64,000 nt of DNA from contig ONFO01000001.1 of the NCBI GenBank assembly GCA_900317155.1, forward strand, positions 124,001 to 188,000. Direction: 5' to 3'. The notes under the pieces were generated by a model that made no database searches, was not told where the DNA came from, and worked only from the letters and a program-made list of their open reading frames with translations. Below, piece after piece: positions 50,987 through 60,851 of the stretch. Both the position numbers and the translations under genes were made by a program. The stretch comes from an uncultured Bacteroidales bacterium (lineage in GTDB: Bacteria > Bacteroidota > Bacteroidia > Bacteroidales > F082). Every line of letters starts with the position of its first letter. Within the stretch, counting starts at the first letter, position 1.

Positions 50987-52438
50987 ATGAAAAAGGCGTT
51001 TCTTTTGTTGGTGTTTCTTGCTTTGGGTTGGCAGTTGAAGGCCGAGTGTCCGCCTGAAGTTGAGGATTTTACCTTTACGGATTGTAATGGCGTAGCGTAC
51101 AATCTGTTTGAGTTGCTCGACGGTGGGCAATATGTCTTGGTTCACTTTCAGAATGATTTTAGCGGTTATGGGCAGACTTTGACTATGAACAATTTGTACC
51201 ATCAGTATGGCTGCAATGGCAGGGATGTGTTTTTTATGGAATTGTTGACTAATGCTGATGAAGCACAGTGCCAAAGTTGGTCCGAAGAACATCATATTGA
51301 GTTTCCCGTGATTGGCATGGATGGAGGGAGTGCCTCATTTTATGCCCTATATCCTGATTGCATCTACGACTATGGGAACAACCAGTTTCTTTTGTTTTTG
51401 CCTGACCATCAGATATTTCAAGAGCCGATAGTCTATCATTTTGAGGAGGTCTTTTCGGATTTGGGCATCGTGCCAAGCGATTGCAATTATGGCCAGTGCG
51501 AGGCACCAAGCAACTTGACGGCTCATCTTTTATCGACGCAATTGGACCTTGAGTGGGAGGACGTTGAAGATACCCAGTATTATCATGTGTTTTCGCGGAA
51601 TTATGCGGAAGAGGATTTCCATTTTGAGGCCAACACGGTTGAGTCAAACATAGAAAACGTAACGTATCATCCGACGGAGGAGAACTGTTACTTTGTGGCT
51701 TCGCGATGTGAGGATGGCTCGGAGAACATTTCCGATACGATTTGTGTTGGTCCCGAAGCCCTGGATTTCGAGTTGGTTGATTGTCATGGTAACGAGATCC
51801 ATTTGTTCGATATTCTTGATCGAGGTCAGTTCGTTTTTGTTGATTTCTTCGGATTTACCTGCATTTCGTGCCGCGAGGCGATGCCATACATTGTGGAATC
51901 CTATTATCGATACGGATGCAACAATGAAGACATATTCTATATGGAAGTGACCACCGACCCCGAGGAGTTGTGTTTCCGATGGTGCGAGGAATTTGGTGTT
52001 GAGTATCCTACGGTAGGCCTGGAAGGAGGCGCTCAGAGGTTTGTGGATTTGTATCATTTCTCCTATTCTCCGCATTTTTTCTTGATTGCACCAGACAGAC
52101 AAATTTTACTTGACGGAGGTCATTCGGGTTTTTATATCTATGATTTGCAAACCATTATTGATGCCTTTGAGCCTTTGGGCATAGAAGTGCATCAATGCTA
52201 TTCGGATGTCTTTGATAATCAGCAAGAAGGTTGCGCGATTTATCCCAATCCAGCTGATGATGTTGTGAACATTGATGCGCAGGGTTTGATCCAAGTTTAT
52301 AACAGTTTGGGCCAATTGGTGGACGCTATTGTTTCTGATAGTCAACAGATAAGGGTCAATACAAATCGGTATCCCGATGGTTTGTATTTCGTTCAGGTGG
52401 ACGGAAAAGGTATGGGAAAATTTGTGGTAAAGCACTGA
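50987..52438 (+). CDS. T9SS-exported protein with two thioredoxin-like domains
   Basis: The 483-residue protein has a signal peptide (LVFLALGWQLKA) and two TlpA/AhpC-like domains. The second has the active-site CISC in FVDFFGFTCISCREAMPYI; the first aligns at VLVHFQNDFSGYGQTL but has no CxxC there. An FN3-like linker lies between them (APSNLTAHLLSTQLDLEWEDV). The C terminus is a type A T9SS sorting domain (CAIYPNPADDVVNIDAQG, YFVQVDGKG). It should act outside the outer membrane in thiol redox or as a structural protein. tilS begins 2 bases after its stop. Confidence 0.85.
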   Translation: MKKAFLLLVFLALGWQLKAECPPEVEDFTFTDCNGVAYNLFELLDGGQYVLVHFQNDFSGYGQTLTMNNLYHQYGCNGRDVFFMELLTNADEAQCQSWSEEHHIEFPVIGMDGGSASFYALYPDCIYDYGNNQFLLFLPDHQIFQEPIVYHFEEVFSDLGIVPSDCNYGQCEAPSNLTAHLLSTQLDLEWEDVEDTQYYHVFSRNYAEEDFHFEANTVESNIENVTYHPTEENCYFVASRCEDGSENISDTICVGPEALDFELVDCHGNEIHLFDILDRGQFVFVDFFGFTCISCREAMPYIVESYYRYGCNNEDIFYMEVTTDPEELCFRWCEEFGVEYPTVGLEGGAQRFVDLYHFSYSPHFFLIAPDRQILLDGGHSGFYIYDLQTIIDAFEPLGIEVHQCYSDVFDNQQEGCAIYPNPADDVVNIDAQGLIQVYNSLGQLVDAIVSDSQQIRVNTNRYPDGLYFVQVDGKGMGKFVVKH

Positions 52439-52440
52439 CA

Positions 52441-53772
52441 ATGATTGACCAGTTCCAAGCATATATTAATAGGTATAACCTTCTCGCCGAAAGCGACAAA
52501 GTCATTCTGGCTCTCAGTGGCGGCATCGATTCCATGGTTTTGGCGGATTTGTTGCTGAAAGCTAAGGTGGAATTTGTCGCGGCGCATTGCAATTTCCATT
52601 TGCGCGGCGAGGAATCTGATGGCGATGAAAAGTTTGTCAGAGATTATGCCGAACGGAATGGCATTCAGTGCTTTGTAAAGCATTTTGAAACCGAGAAATA
52701 TGCCGCAGAACAAAGCATCTCCATCGAAATGGCAGCCCGTGATCTGCGTTATGCCTGGTTTGAAGAATTGCGGCAACAGCTGGGTTATGACAAAATCGCT
52801 GTAGCCCATCATGCCGATGACCAAGCCGAAACATTCTTCATCAATTTGTTGCGCGGCGCAGGCCTCAACGGACTGAAAGGCATGAAGCCACAAAATGGAG
52901 TGATTATTCGACCTTTACTGTGGGCTTCGCGAGAACAAATCCGAAAGTATGCGGTTGAGAACCAAATCCTTTGGAGAGAAGACCATACCAACGCCGAATC
53001 CGTTTATCTGCGCAACAAAATCCGCAACCAATTGCTGCCCGCCTTCGATGAACTGCATGCCGAAGCACGGCAGGGATTGTATAAGTCTTTGGAACATCTT
53101 GCCGCTGAAAATGAACTATATAGAGAATTACTACAAGAGAAACTGGGTCAAATCATCGAATATAACGGTGATATTCAACGCATTCCTTATTCAGCATTCC
53201 TCATTCAGCATTCCTCATTCCAATTGCTTTTCGAATGGCTACGCCAATATGGTTTCAACACCGACCAATGTCATTTCATTCACGAAGCTGTTGGAACGGG
53301 TATTGGAAACCAATACTTTTCGCCTACACATTGCGTAGTTATCGGTAGGGATGACTTGCAACTCTCTGAAATAAATGAGAAAACAGATGTTGAAATCCAG
53401 ATTCAAATAGGGGAAGAAGAGATTCTCTCGCCCATTCATCTTCGTTTCTCCAAAATGGAGAAAACTGCCGATTTCATTATCAACAAATCATCCGATGTGG
53501 CTCAATTGGATTTCGACAAATTGAGATTTCCTTTGACCTTGCGGCATTGGCGACATGGCGACCGCTTCTGTCCTCTGGGCATGAAAGGATCCAAACTATT
53601 GAGCGATTTCTTTGTGGATCAGAAGTTTACGGAATACCAGAAACAAAATGTTTGGCTCTTGGTTTCCGCTGAAGGCGACATCTTTTGGGTGGTCGGATAT
53701 CGCATTGATGACCGTTTCAAGATTGTCAACGACACAAAGACCGTTTTTCAATGCAGATGGAATCGGTCCTAA
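52441..53772 (+). CDS. tilS: tRNA(Ile)-lysidine synthase
   Basis: The 443-residue protein has the PP-loop SGGIDS in KVILALSGGIDSMVLADLL (about residues 20-38). TilS-type HHADDQAETFFINLLRGAGLNGLKGM and the C-terminal TilS domain (LTLRHWRHGDRFCPLGMKGSKLLSDFFVDQKF) follow. It converts C34 of tRNA(Ile2) to lysidine so that AUA is read as Ile, and is normally essential. A run of three 14-bp units inside the gene (53180-53221) codes for IPYSAFLIQHSSF. The frame is intact in this sequence. Confidence 0.95.
   Translation: MIDQFQAYINRYNLLAESDKVILALSGGIDSMVLADLLLKAKVEFVAAHCNFHLRGEESDGDEKFVRDYAERNGIQCFVKHFETEKYAAEQSISIEMAARDLRYAWFEELRQQLGYDKIAVAHHADDQAETFFINLLRGAGLNGLKGMKPQNGVIIRPLLWASREQIRKYAVENQILWREDHTNAESVYLRNKIRNQLLPAFDELHAEARQGLYKSLEHLAAENELYRELLQEKLGQIIEYNGDIQRIPYSAFLIQHSSFQLLFEWLRQYGFNTDQCHFIHEAVGTGIGNQYFSPTHCVVIGRDDLQLSEINEKTDVEIQIQIGEEEILSPIHLRFSKMEKTADFIINKSSDVAQLDFDKLRFPLTLRHWRHGDRFCPLGMKGSKLLSDFFVDQKFTEYQKQNVWLLVSAEGDIFWVVGYRIDDRFKIVNDTKTVFQCRWNRS
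53180..53221 (+). repeat. Three tandem 14-bp units within tilS
   Basis: GCATTCCTTATTCA, GCATTCCTCATTCA and GCATTCCTCATTCC lie end to end at 53180-53193, 53194-53207 and 53208-53221. Together they add 14 codons. A single-unit change would shift the frame. Confidence 0.85.
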
Positions 53773-53890
53773 GTATGTACTCTCTGCTCTTTGTCGTTAA
53801 AATCATATTTTTTTTTCGGTCATGTTGTAAATCTTATTATTTTTGCACCTTATTAAATATTATTGTTTGCAAACAAATTCTTAGTTACTT

Positions 53891-55954
53891 ATGAAACGAC
53901 TTTATTTCTGTCTACTGATGGCCTTCGCCGCCATCGTCCCTATGGAGGTCCGTGCGCAAATCATCGACCCAGTTAAGTGGTCTGTCGCTATCCAAGACCT
54001 CAATGAAAATGAGTTCGATATTGTTGCCACGGCTACAATCGACCCCGAGTATCACATTTATTCCACCAAGATGCCTGACTTGGGACCATTACCTACAGTG
54101 TTCGACATCAAGACTTCTGAGTTTTTTGAGGCGGTGGGCGAGGCCCGCGACCTTACGGATGTGCCGATGTATTACGACGACATCTTTGAAGTGGAGTACA
54201 AACAGTTTGCTGGCACGGCTTCGTTTGCCCAGACCTTCCGCAAACTGAAGGACGGTGGCTTCCCCATCACGGGCGAAATCAACTATCAGGCTTGCAAAAA
54301 CGGTCAATGTGTCTCCTTGACCGAGGACGTTGACCTTACCTACGGCGAACCCGCTGTAATTGAGGCCGCTGAGCCCGAAACCACTGCTGGCAAGAAGTCC
54401 AACATCTGGGGTATGATTCTCGAAGCTATCCTTTGGGGCTTCGCCGCCATTTTGACGCCTTGCGTGTTCCCCATGATTCCTATGACCGTGTCGTTCTTCA
54501 TGCACGGTGAGGGTGAAACCAAGGCACAAGGTCGTTTCAAGGCTTTCATGTATTTCCTTTTCATCGTGTTGCTTTACACCCTGCCTATTGCCATCATCAT
54601 CTTGGTGACTTGGCTCGTGGGTGGCAACAGCGTTACGGCCGACATCTTCAACTGGCTGGCCACACACTGGCTGCCGAATATCATTTTCTTCCTCGTGTTC
54701 ATGATTTTCGCGGCCTCGTTCTTCGGTGCCTTCGAAATCACGCTGGGCAGCAATATGGTGAACAAGAGCGACAGCAAGCAAAGCACAAAGAACCTCGGCG
54801 GTATCTTCTTCATGGCCTTGACCTTGGTGTTGGTGTCGTTTGCTTGCACAGGTCCCATCGTGGGCACGGTGCTCATCAAGTCGACCTCGGGCGAGTTCTG
54901 GGCTCCTATCGTGACGATGTTTGCTTTCGCCGTGGCCTTTGCCCTTCCGTTTGCTTTATTTGCGTTCTTCCCGAACTTGCTGCAGCGTCTGCCTAAGAGC
55001 GGTGGCTGGCTCACTTCCGTTAAGGTCGTATTAGGTTTCATCGAAGTCGCCTTGGGATTCAAGTTCCTCAGTGTGGCCGACCAAACCTACCACTGGCATC
55101 TGCTCGATCGTGAGGTTTACCTTGGCATTTGGATTGTGTGTTTCACCTTATTGGGCCTCTATCTCATGGGCAAGATTCGTTTCAAAGACGAGAAGGAAGT
55201 CAAGGAATTGGGCGTGTTCCGTCTGGTGCTCATCATCATCGACCTGACCTTCGTGGTTTATATGATCCCTGGCATGTGGGGTGCTCCTTTGAAAGCCCTC
55301 TCGGGTTATCTGCCGCCCAAGCAAACCCTCGATTTCGACCTTAACCGTATCATTGAGGAAAACAGCGAAAAAGTGATTGACTATGTGGATGCTAAGTTTG
55401 CCAATATGGCGGTGGCACCGCAAGGTCAGACGGAAGCTGTTGCCGTTGGTGAGTTCAATGAAGAACCGAAATATGCCGACCTCTTCCATTTGGCCCATAA
55501 CCTAAAAGGCTATTTCGACTACGATCAAGCCTTGGCCGCCGCAAAAGCTACCAACAAGCCGATTTTCATCGACTTCACGGGTCACGGCTGCGTCAACTGC
55601 CGTGAGATGGAAGCCAACGTGTGGAGTGACCCGCGTGTGAAGGACATGCTGCGCCACGACTTTGTCATCTGTGCCTTGTATGTCGACGATAAGACTGCCT
55701 TGCCCGAAAACGAGTGGTACACCTCGACCTACGATGGCAAGGAAAAGAAGACCATCGGCCGCAAGTACGCTGACTTCCAAATCTCGAAGTTCGGCACCAA
55801 TGCTCAGCCCTATTACTGCCTCATGGACCACAACGGCAACCTGTTGATGAAGCCGCGTGCATACGATTTGGACAAGGATGCTTTTGTGAATTTCCTGAAG
55901 GATGGTATCAAGAACTTCAAGGAAGGAACTTACTATCAGCATGTTATAGACTAA
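53891..55954 (+). CDS. dsbD: Thiol:disulfide interchange protein DsbD
   Basis: The 687-residue protein has a signal peptide. The periplasmic alpha domain carries the Cys pair CKNGQC near residue 135. A multi-helix membrane beta domain has a Cys in AAILTPCVFPMIPMTVSFF and a second in FACTGPIVGTVLI, and the C-terminal thioredoxin-like gamma domain has CVNC in DFTGHGCVNCREMEANVW. It passes electrons from the cytoplasm to periplasmic thiols. All three redox pairs are present. It is co-directional with the following Ntn hydrolase gene (10-base gap). Confidence 0.93.
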   Translation: MKRLYFCLLMAFAAIVPMEVRAQIIDPVKWSVAIQDLNENEFDIVATATIDPEYHIYSTKMPDLGPLPTVFDIKTSEFFEAVGEARDLTDVPMYYDDIFEVEYKQFAGTASFAQTFRKLKDGGFPITGEINYQACKNGQCVSLTEDVDLTYGEPAVIEAAEPETTAGKKSNIWGMILEAILWGFAAILTPCVFPMIPMTVSFFMHGEGETKAQGRFKAFMYFLFIVLLYTLPIAIIILVTWLVGGNSVTADIFNWLATHWLPNIIFFLVFMIFAASFFGAFEITLGSNMVNKSDSKQSTKNLGGIFFMALTLVLVSFACTGPIVGTVLIKSTSGEFWAPIVTMFAFAVAFALPFALFAFFPNLLQRLPKSGGWLTSVKVVLGFIEVALGFKFLSVADQTYHWHLLDREVYLGIWIVCFTLLGLYLMGKIRFKDEKEVKELGVFRLVLIIIDLTFVVYMIPGMWGAPLKALSGYLPPKQTLDFDLNRIIEENSEKVIDYVDAKFANMAVAPQGQTEAVAVGEFNEEPKYADLFHLAHNLKGYFDYDQALAAAKATNKPIFIDFTGHGCVNCREMEANVWSDPRVKDMLRHDFVICALYVDDKTALPENEWYTSTYDGKEKKTIGRKYADFQISKFGTNAQPYYCLMDHNGNLLMKPRAYDLDKDAFVNFLKDGIKNFKEGTYYQHVID

Positions 55955-55964
55955 CTGATCTGCC

Positions 55965-57182
55965 ATGAAGAAGCTGGTTTTGGCTCTTGCATTGGTGGCA
56001 GTCATGATGACCGAGGTGCAGCCTGTCAGGGCTTGTACCTCGGTCATTGTTTCTGGTAGGGTCACCAAGGACGGTCGCCCGATGATTTTCAAGCATCGCG
56101 ATTCGAAGAGTGTACACAATATGATGATTGTAGTCCAAGGTCAGCGGTATCGTTATCTTGGCCTTGTGAACGCTGAGGATACGAAGCCTAATGACGTTTG
56201 GGGTGGTCATAACGAAGCTGGATTTGGCATCATCAATACCGCTGCTTATAACATGAACGGCGATGGCGGCGACACCGACGGTGATGGCATCTTTATCCGT
56301 AAGGCGCTGGAATTATGTGCTACGTTGGAAGATTTCGAGCGTCTGCTGGACACGGTAAAGAAACCTCGTGAGGTCAACTCCAATTTTGCCGTGCTTGATG
56401 CCAAAGGCGGTTGTGCTTATTATGAAACGGGCAACTACGATTATGTAAAGTTCGATGTGAACGACCCTAAAGTTGCTCCTGACGGTTATCTGATGCGCAC
56501 CAATTTTGGCACAACAGGTAACCATAAGCTGGATCAGGGTGTGGAACGCTATCAGGCCATCACTGATTTCATGGCTGAGGCTTGCAAGGAAGGCAATTTG
56601 GAGCATGGCTATCTGATTACCCATATTTCACGTTATCTGAAACACGGTGTGACCAAACTCGACATGCATGATTTCATGCCTGAGACCGAAGAAGATATAC
56701 GTTATGTGTCGTTCCATGACTACATTGCCCGTTATTCTACGGCTTCTGTGGTGTTGGTGCAAGGTGTCAGACCCGACGAATCTCCACTCAATACGGTCAG
56801 TTGGACCATCATGGGCTGGCCTTTGACTACCGTTGCCATGCCCTTGGTACTTACCAAATCTGGGAAGCTACCTGCCATTGTCACGGATGATGGAACAGGC
56901 CATTCACGACTGAACGAGATGGGTTTGAAACTGAAAGAGCGTGTATTTTCGCTCGAACGTGGCAATGTGGAGTTCTATGGCGACCTCTCCAAGTTGATGA
57001 ACAAAAAGGGGACGGGCATCTTGCAACGTATTCTCCCGATTGAAAACGAGGTGATATACCTTGGCGAAGAAGCCTTAATGGGCTATCGGAAGTCGCAGGA
57101 TGCCAACGTGATGCAGCGGTATTACGATTGGGTGGATGCCTATATCGTTGAACAGTATAGAAACATGTTTGGAATTGAATAA
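55965..57182 (+). CDS. Secreted Ntn-hydrolase (linear amide C-N hydrolase / C45-like)
   Basis: The 405-residue protein has a signal peptide ending at VQPVRA, directly followed by Cys24 in CTSVIVSGRVTKDGRPMIFKHRDS. An N-terminal Cys exposed after processing is the nucleophile in Ntn amidases of the C45 / acyltransferase and choloylglycine hydrolase groups. Later WGGHNEAGFGIINTAAYNM and NSNFAVLDAKGGCAYYETG fit the fold. It may cut an amide such as an acyl-amino acid or a peptide in the periplasm; the substrate is unknown. A gene for an M16 protease follows after about 20 bases. Confidence 0.72.
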   Translation: MKKLVLALALVAVMMTEVQPVRACTSVIVSGRVTKDGRPMIFKHRDSKSVHNMMIVVQGQRYRYLGLVNAEDTKPNDVWGGHNEAGFGIINTAAYNMNGDGGDTDGDGIFIRKALELCATLEDFERLLDTVKKPREVNSNFAVLDAKGGCAYYETGNYDYVKFDVNDPKVAPDGYLMRTNFGTTGNHKLDQGVERYQAITDFMAEACKEGNLEHGYLITHISRYLKHGVTKLDMHDFMPETEEDIRYVSFHDYIARYSTASVVLVQGVRPDESPLNTVSWTIMGWPLTTVAMPLVLTKSGKLPAIVTDDGTGHSRLNEMGLKLKERVFSLERGNVEFYGDLSKLMNKKGTGILQRILPIENEVIYLGEEALMGYRKSQDANVMQRYYDWVDAYIVEQYRNMFGIE

Positions 57183-57201
57183 CAATAACAAAACAAGCAA
57201 A

Positions 57202-60069
57202 ATGAAAAAACTATTGATTCTGTTCCTGTTTGTTTTAGGAACTACATTCGCATTTGCCCAGCAGAGTGACCTGAAAACCAAAACCATCCATTTGGACAAT
57301 GGCTTGAAGGTGGTGATGTGTGAAGACCATTCGCAGCCCGAGATTTACGGTGCTGTCTATGTTCATGTAGGCAGCAAGAACGACCCTGTAGACGCCACAG
57401 GTATGGCGCATTACTTTGAGCATATCATGTTCAAGGGAACGGATAAGATTGGTACGACCAATTGGGAGGCCGAGAAAGTGTATCTGGACAGCATCGACCT
57501 GATGTATGACCGTTTGCACGAAACTTCTGATGTGGTTGAAAGGCAAGCCATCCAACAGAAAATCAATGCCTTGTCGCAAAAGTCAGCCGACTATGCTATT
57601 CCGAATGAGGTGGATGTTATCCTTACACAGATGGGTGGTAAAGGTCTGAATGCGGGTACGTCCTACGACCAAACCATGTATTTCAACACTTTTCCGTCGA
57701 ATCAACTCTCCAAGTGGATGGATGTGTATGTTGAGCGTTTCCGCAACCCCGTGTTCCGTCTTTTCCAGTCAGAGCTGGAGACGGTTTACGAGGAGAAGAA
57801 CATGTATGGCGATAACCCCGGTGCAGCCTTCCAGGAGTATCTCTTCAAAGAGGTTTTTGGTGAGCATCCTTATGGTCGTCCCGTTATCGGCTATACCGAA
57901 CACCTGAAAAACCCGCAGACCAGCAAGATGCGCGAGTTTTACAACACGTATTATGTGGCCAATAACATGACTCTTATCCTTGTTGGCGACTTCGATATCG
58001 ATGAAACAGAACCTATGGTGGCCGAGAAGTTTGGCAAATGGCGCAGCGGAAAACTGCCTAAGGAACCAACCTATACCTTGCCTAAGTTCGACGGCCCGAT
58101 GGTGAAGGAAGTCAGAATGACACCCGTCAAAATGGGTGCATTGGTGTTCCCTGGCGTAAAGAATTCGGATCCTGATATGCTTCCTTTGTCCCTCGCTTGC
58201 TCCATCTTTGCCAATGGCGAAACGGGCCTGATGGACAAACTGATGAAAGACGGTGATATCATGGCAGCCATCTTACTGCCCCTTTCTTTGGAAGACTATG
58301 GCGGCAATGTGATGATTTACATCCCCAAATTGTTGGGACAGTCCCACGAAAGCGCTGAGAATCTCATCTTTGACTGCCTCGACCGATTGAAGAAAGGCGA
58401 GTTTAGCGACGACCTCTTCGAGGCCATGCGCATGAGCATGCTGACGGAACGCTTGAAAACCACAGAGAGTTTTGGAAGATTGTCGAGTCTTTTTTTAGAG
58501 CTGGAAACCACGGGACAGACTTACGAAGATTATTTGGCTGAGACGGAACGCTTGAAGAATATCACCAAGGCTGAAGTGGTGGCCATTGCCAACAAGTATT
58601 TCGGCAACGACTATTTGGATGTGCGCTCCAAGATGGGCTTCCCTGCCAAGGATAAAGTCGACAAACCCAATTGGAAACCCATCGAGGCCAAGAATACTGA
58701 AGCCAAGTCTGATTTTGCCAAGGCTATCGAGGCACAAATGGTGCCCGAGGTGGAACCTCAAGTCATCAAATTTGGCGAGGATGTGGTGATTACTGAAGTC
58801 AACGATGGTTTCAAACTCTACTCGACGGTCAACCCACGTAATGATATCTTTGACCTCAAGGTTGTGTTCAACTATGGTTCCGCCAACGACCCCGACTTGG
58901 GTCGAGCAGTGTCATATCTGCAAATGCAGGGCACTAAGACACAATCGCCTGAAGCGTATGCGCTTCAATTACAGAAGTTGGGTGCCTCGGTCGACTTCTA
59001 CAGTTCTGATAACCAGTTTACAGTACACATGACAGGTTTCGAGAAAGATCTTAACAATGTTATAGCTTTGTGCAACAGCAAGTTGCAGAATCCTTCCAAT
59101 GAGGAAAAATACATAAAGACCTTGGTGGATGGCGAAAAAACCGACCTCAACGCACTACGTGAAGATGCTTCAACATGGGCACAGGCGGTCCGCGAGTATG
59201 CCATGTATGGCGACCAGTCAAACTTCTTGAATCATGCCACCTTGAAGGAATGGAAAAAGAGAAGCGGAGAGGAATTGCTTGCAGAAGTAGCCGAAGCTTT
59301 GAAATATGATGGTTACGTGTTGTATAGTGGCAATACCCAACCAGAGATGTTGGTAGGTATGCTGAAAAACAACAACTTGGTGAAGTCGAACGCCATTAAG
59401 GGGCAGGAAAAGATTCGTGTTGAGAAAAAATATACCGAGCCTCAGGTGTTTATCGCTTCCAACAAGAATTTCCGCCAAAGCAATATCTATTTCCATGTGC
59501 CAGGTGAGAAGTTGAGCGCCAAAGACGAGGCAATGGCTTCCCTGTTCAGCAAGTATTTCGGAACCGACATGTATTCCATCGTGTTCCAAGAAATCCGTGA
59601 GTTCCGCTCTTTGGGTTATACGGCTTACGCTAACTATCGGTATGACTATCTGCAACGTAAGCCAGGTCAGCTCTTTGGCTTCCTCGGCACACAGTCCGAC
59701 AAGACCTTGGACGGTATGACCGCCTTTAAGGATTTGATTGTCAATATGCCAGTCCGTATGGAGAAGTTCAACGCTTCCAAAGAAGCCTTGCTGAAATCAC
59801 GTTCGAGTGAATATGTCGGATTCCGCAATATGCCTTCGACGGTGCAAAACTGGATGAAGAAAGGCTATGACCACGACCCACGTGGCGAGGTCACGGAACT
59901 CATCCGCAATGCCAGTTTCGACGATGTGCAGAGTTTCTACAACCGCATGATTAAAGACCGTCCCGTGGTCATCATGATGTCGGGCAACGAGAAGCAAATC
60001 GACAAGAAGGAACTGGGCAAGTTTGGTGAAGTAACAAGATTGAAATACAAGCAAATCATAAAGGAATGA
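57202..60069 (+). CDS. M16 family zinc metalloprotease
   Basis: The 955-residue protein has a signal peptide (LLILFLFVLGTTFAFAQQ). The inverted zinc motif HxxEH is in ATGMAHYFEHIMFKGT (near residue 75), with the third ligand Glu in LETVYEEKNMYGDNPGAAF. Two M16 halves follow, the second without a zinc motif (NDIFDLKVVFNYGSANDPDLGRAVSYL), as in pitrilysin. It likely degrades peptides in the periplasm. The start at 57202 precedes the signal; a frame from 57136 would overlap the previous gene. The next gene overlaps its stop by 4 bases. Confidence 0.9.
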   Translation: MKKLLILFLFVLGTTFAFAQQSDLKTKTIHLDNGLKVVMCEDHSQPEIYGAVYVHVGSKNDPVDATGMAHYFEHIMFKGTDKIGTTNWEAEKVYLDSIDLMYDRLHETSDVVERQAIQQKINALSQKSADYAIPNEVDVILTQMGGKGLNAGTSYDQTMYFNTFPSNQLSKWMDVYVERFRNPVFRLFQSELETVYEEKNMYGDNPGAAFQEYLFKEVFGEHPYGRPVIGYTEHLKNPQTSKMREFYNTYYVANNMTLILVGDFDIDETEPMVAEKFGKWRSGKLPKEPTYTLPKFDGPMVKEVRMTPVKMGALVFPGVKNSDPDMLPLSLACSIFANGETGLMDKLMKDGDIMAAILLPLSLEDYGGNVMIYIPKLLGQSHESAENLIFDCLDRLKKGEFSDDLFEAMRMSMLTERLKTTESFGRLSSLFLELETTGQTYEDYLAETERLKNITKAEVVAIANKYFGNDYLDVRSKMGFPAKDKVDKPNWKPIEAKNTEAKSDFAKAIEAQMVPEVEPQVIKFGEDVVITEVNDGFKLYSTVNPRNDIFDLKVVFNYGSANDPDLGRAVSYLQMQGTKTQSPEAYALQLQKLGASVDFYSSDNQFTVHMTGFEKDLNNVIALCNSKLQNPSNEEKYIKTLVDGEKTDLNALREDASTWAQAVREYAMYGDQSNFLNHATLKEWKKRSGEELLAEVAEALKYDGYVLYSGNTQPEMLVGMLKNNNLVKSNAIKGQEKIRVEKKYTEPQVFIASNKNFRQSNIYFHVPGEKLSAKDEAMASLFSKYFGTDMYSIVFQEIREFRSLGYTAYANYRYDYLQRKPGQLFGFLGTQSDKTLDGMTAFKDLIVNMPVRMEKFNASKEALLKSRSSEYVGFRNMPSTVQNWMKKGYDHDPRGEVTELIRNASFDDVQSFYNRMIKDRPVVIMMSGNEKQIDKKELGKFGEVTRLKYKQIIKE

Positions 60070-60851
60070 GTCTTATGAATGAGATCTTACGCGTAGAGGG
60101 CCTGAGCAAGACGTTTCAGCTCTCGCGCAAACAACAGAAAATAGAAAGGACGGAGCGGAAGGCGATTGTCGCGGTCGACAACCTTTCGTTTACCGCCAAC
60201 AAGGGGGAGATTTTTGGTCTCTTGGGCCCCAACGGCGCAGGAAAGACTACCACTTTGCGAATGTTGGCCACCCTGATACGCCCCGATAGTGGCGATGCCC
60301 TATTGGATGGCTTCAGCGTGGTGAACCAGCCCGAAGAGGTGCGCGGAAAAATCGGGTTCCTGACTTCCGAGTTGAAGTTGGAAGACTTCTTTACGCCGAA
60401 TTACCTGTTCGACTTTTTCTCGCAGCTTTATGGTATCGCGCCCGAGGTGATGGCTGAACGCAAGGCCAAGATGTTTGAGCGTTTTGGGGTCAACAAGTTC
60501 GCTGAGGTAAAGGTGGCCAACCTCTCCACTGGCATGAAGCAAAAGCTTTCGCTGGTCATTTCGTTGGTCCACAACCCCGATATTATCATCTTCGACGAGC
60601 CAACCAACGGCCTTGATGTATTGACGGCCCGTACTGTTACTGATTATTTGCAAGAATTACGCGACGAAGGCAAGACCATTATCCTCAGTACCCACATTTT
60701 CAGTCTCGTTGAGCGACTGTGCGATAGAGTGGGCATCATCATTGATGGTCGCATGACCGCCTGTGGCACCCTTGAAGAGGTGTGCGCCGGCATGACCATG
60801 GAAGACCGTTTCTTCGAAATGTACAAAGAAGTGAAAGGAGGTGAGGAATGA
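60066..60851 (+). CDS. ABC transporter ATPase, NatA-like
   Basis: The 261-residue protein has Walker A GPNGAGKTT near residue 57, the ABC signature LSTGMKQKLSLVISLVHNP, and Walker B IIIFDEPTNGLD. It resembles NatA-type ATPases of exporters for Na+ or small molecules. Start and stop overlap the M16 gene and the permease gene by 4 nt each (ATGA), so the three form a tight operon. The substrate is not known. Confidence 0.93.
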   Translation: MSLMNEILRVEGLSKTFQLSRKQQKIERTERKAIVAVDNLSFTANKGEIFGLLGPNGAGKTTTLRMLATLIRPDSGDALLDGFSVVNQPEEVRGKIGFLTSELKLEDFFTPNYLFDFFSQLYGIAPEVMAERKAKMFERFGVNKFAEVKVANLSTGMKQKLSLVISLVHNPDIIIFDEPTNGLDVLTARTVTDYLQELRDEGKTIILSTHIFSLVERLCDRVGIIIDGRMTACGTLEEVCAGMTMEDRFFEMYKEVKGGEE

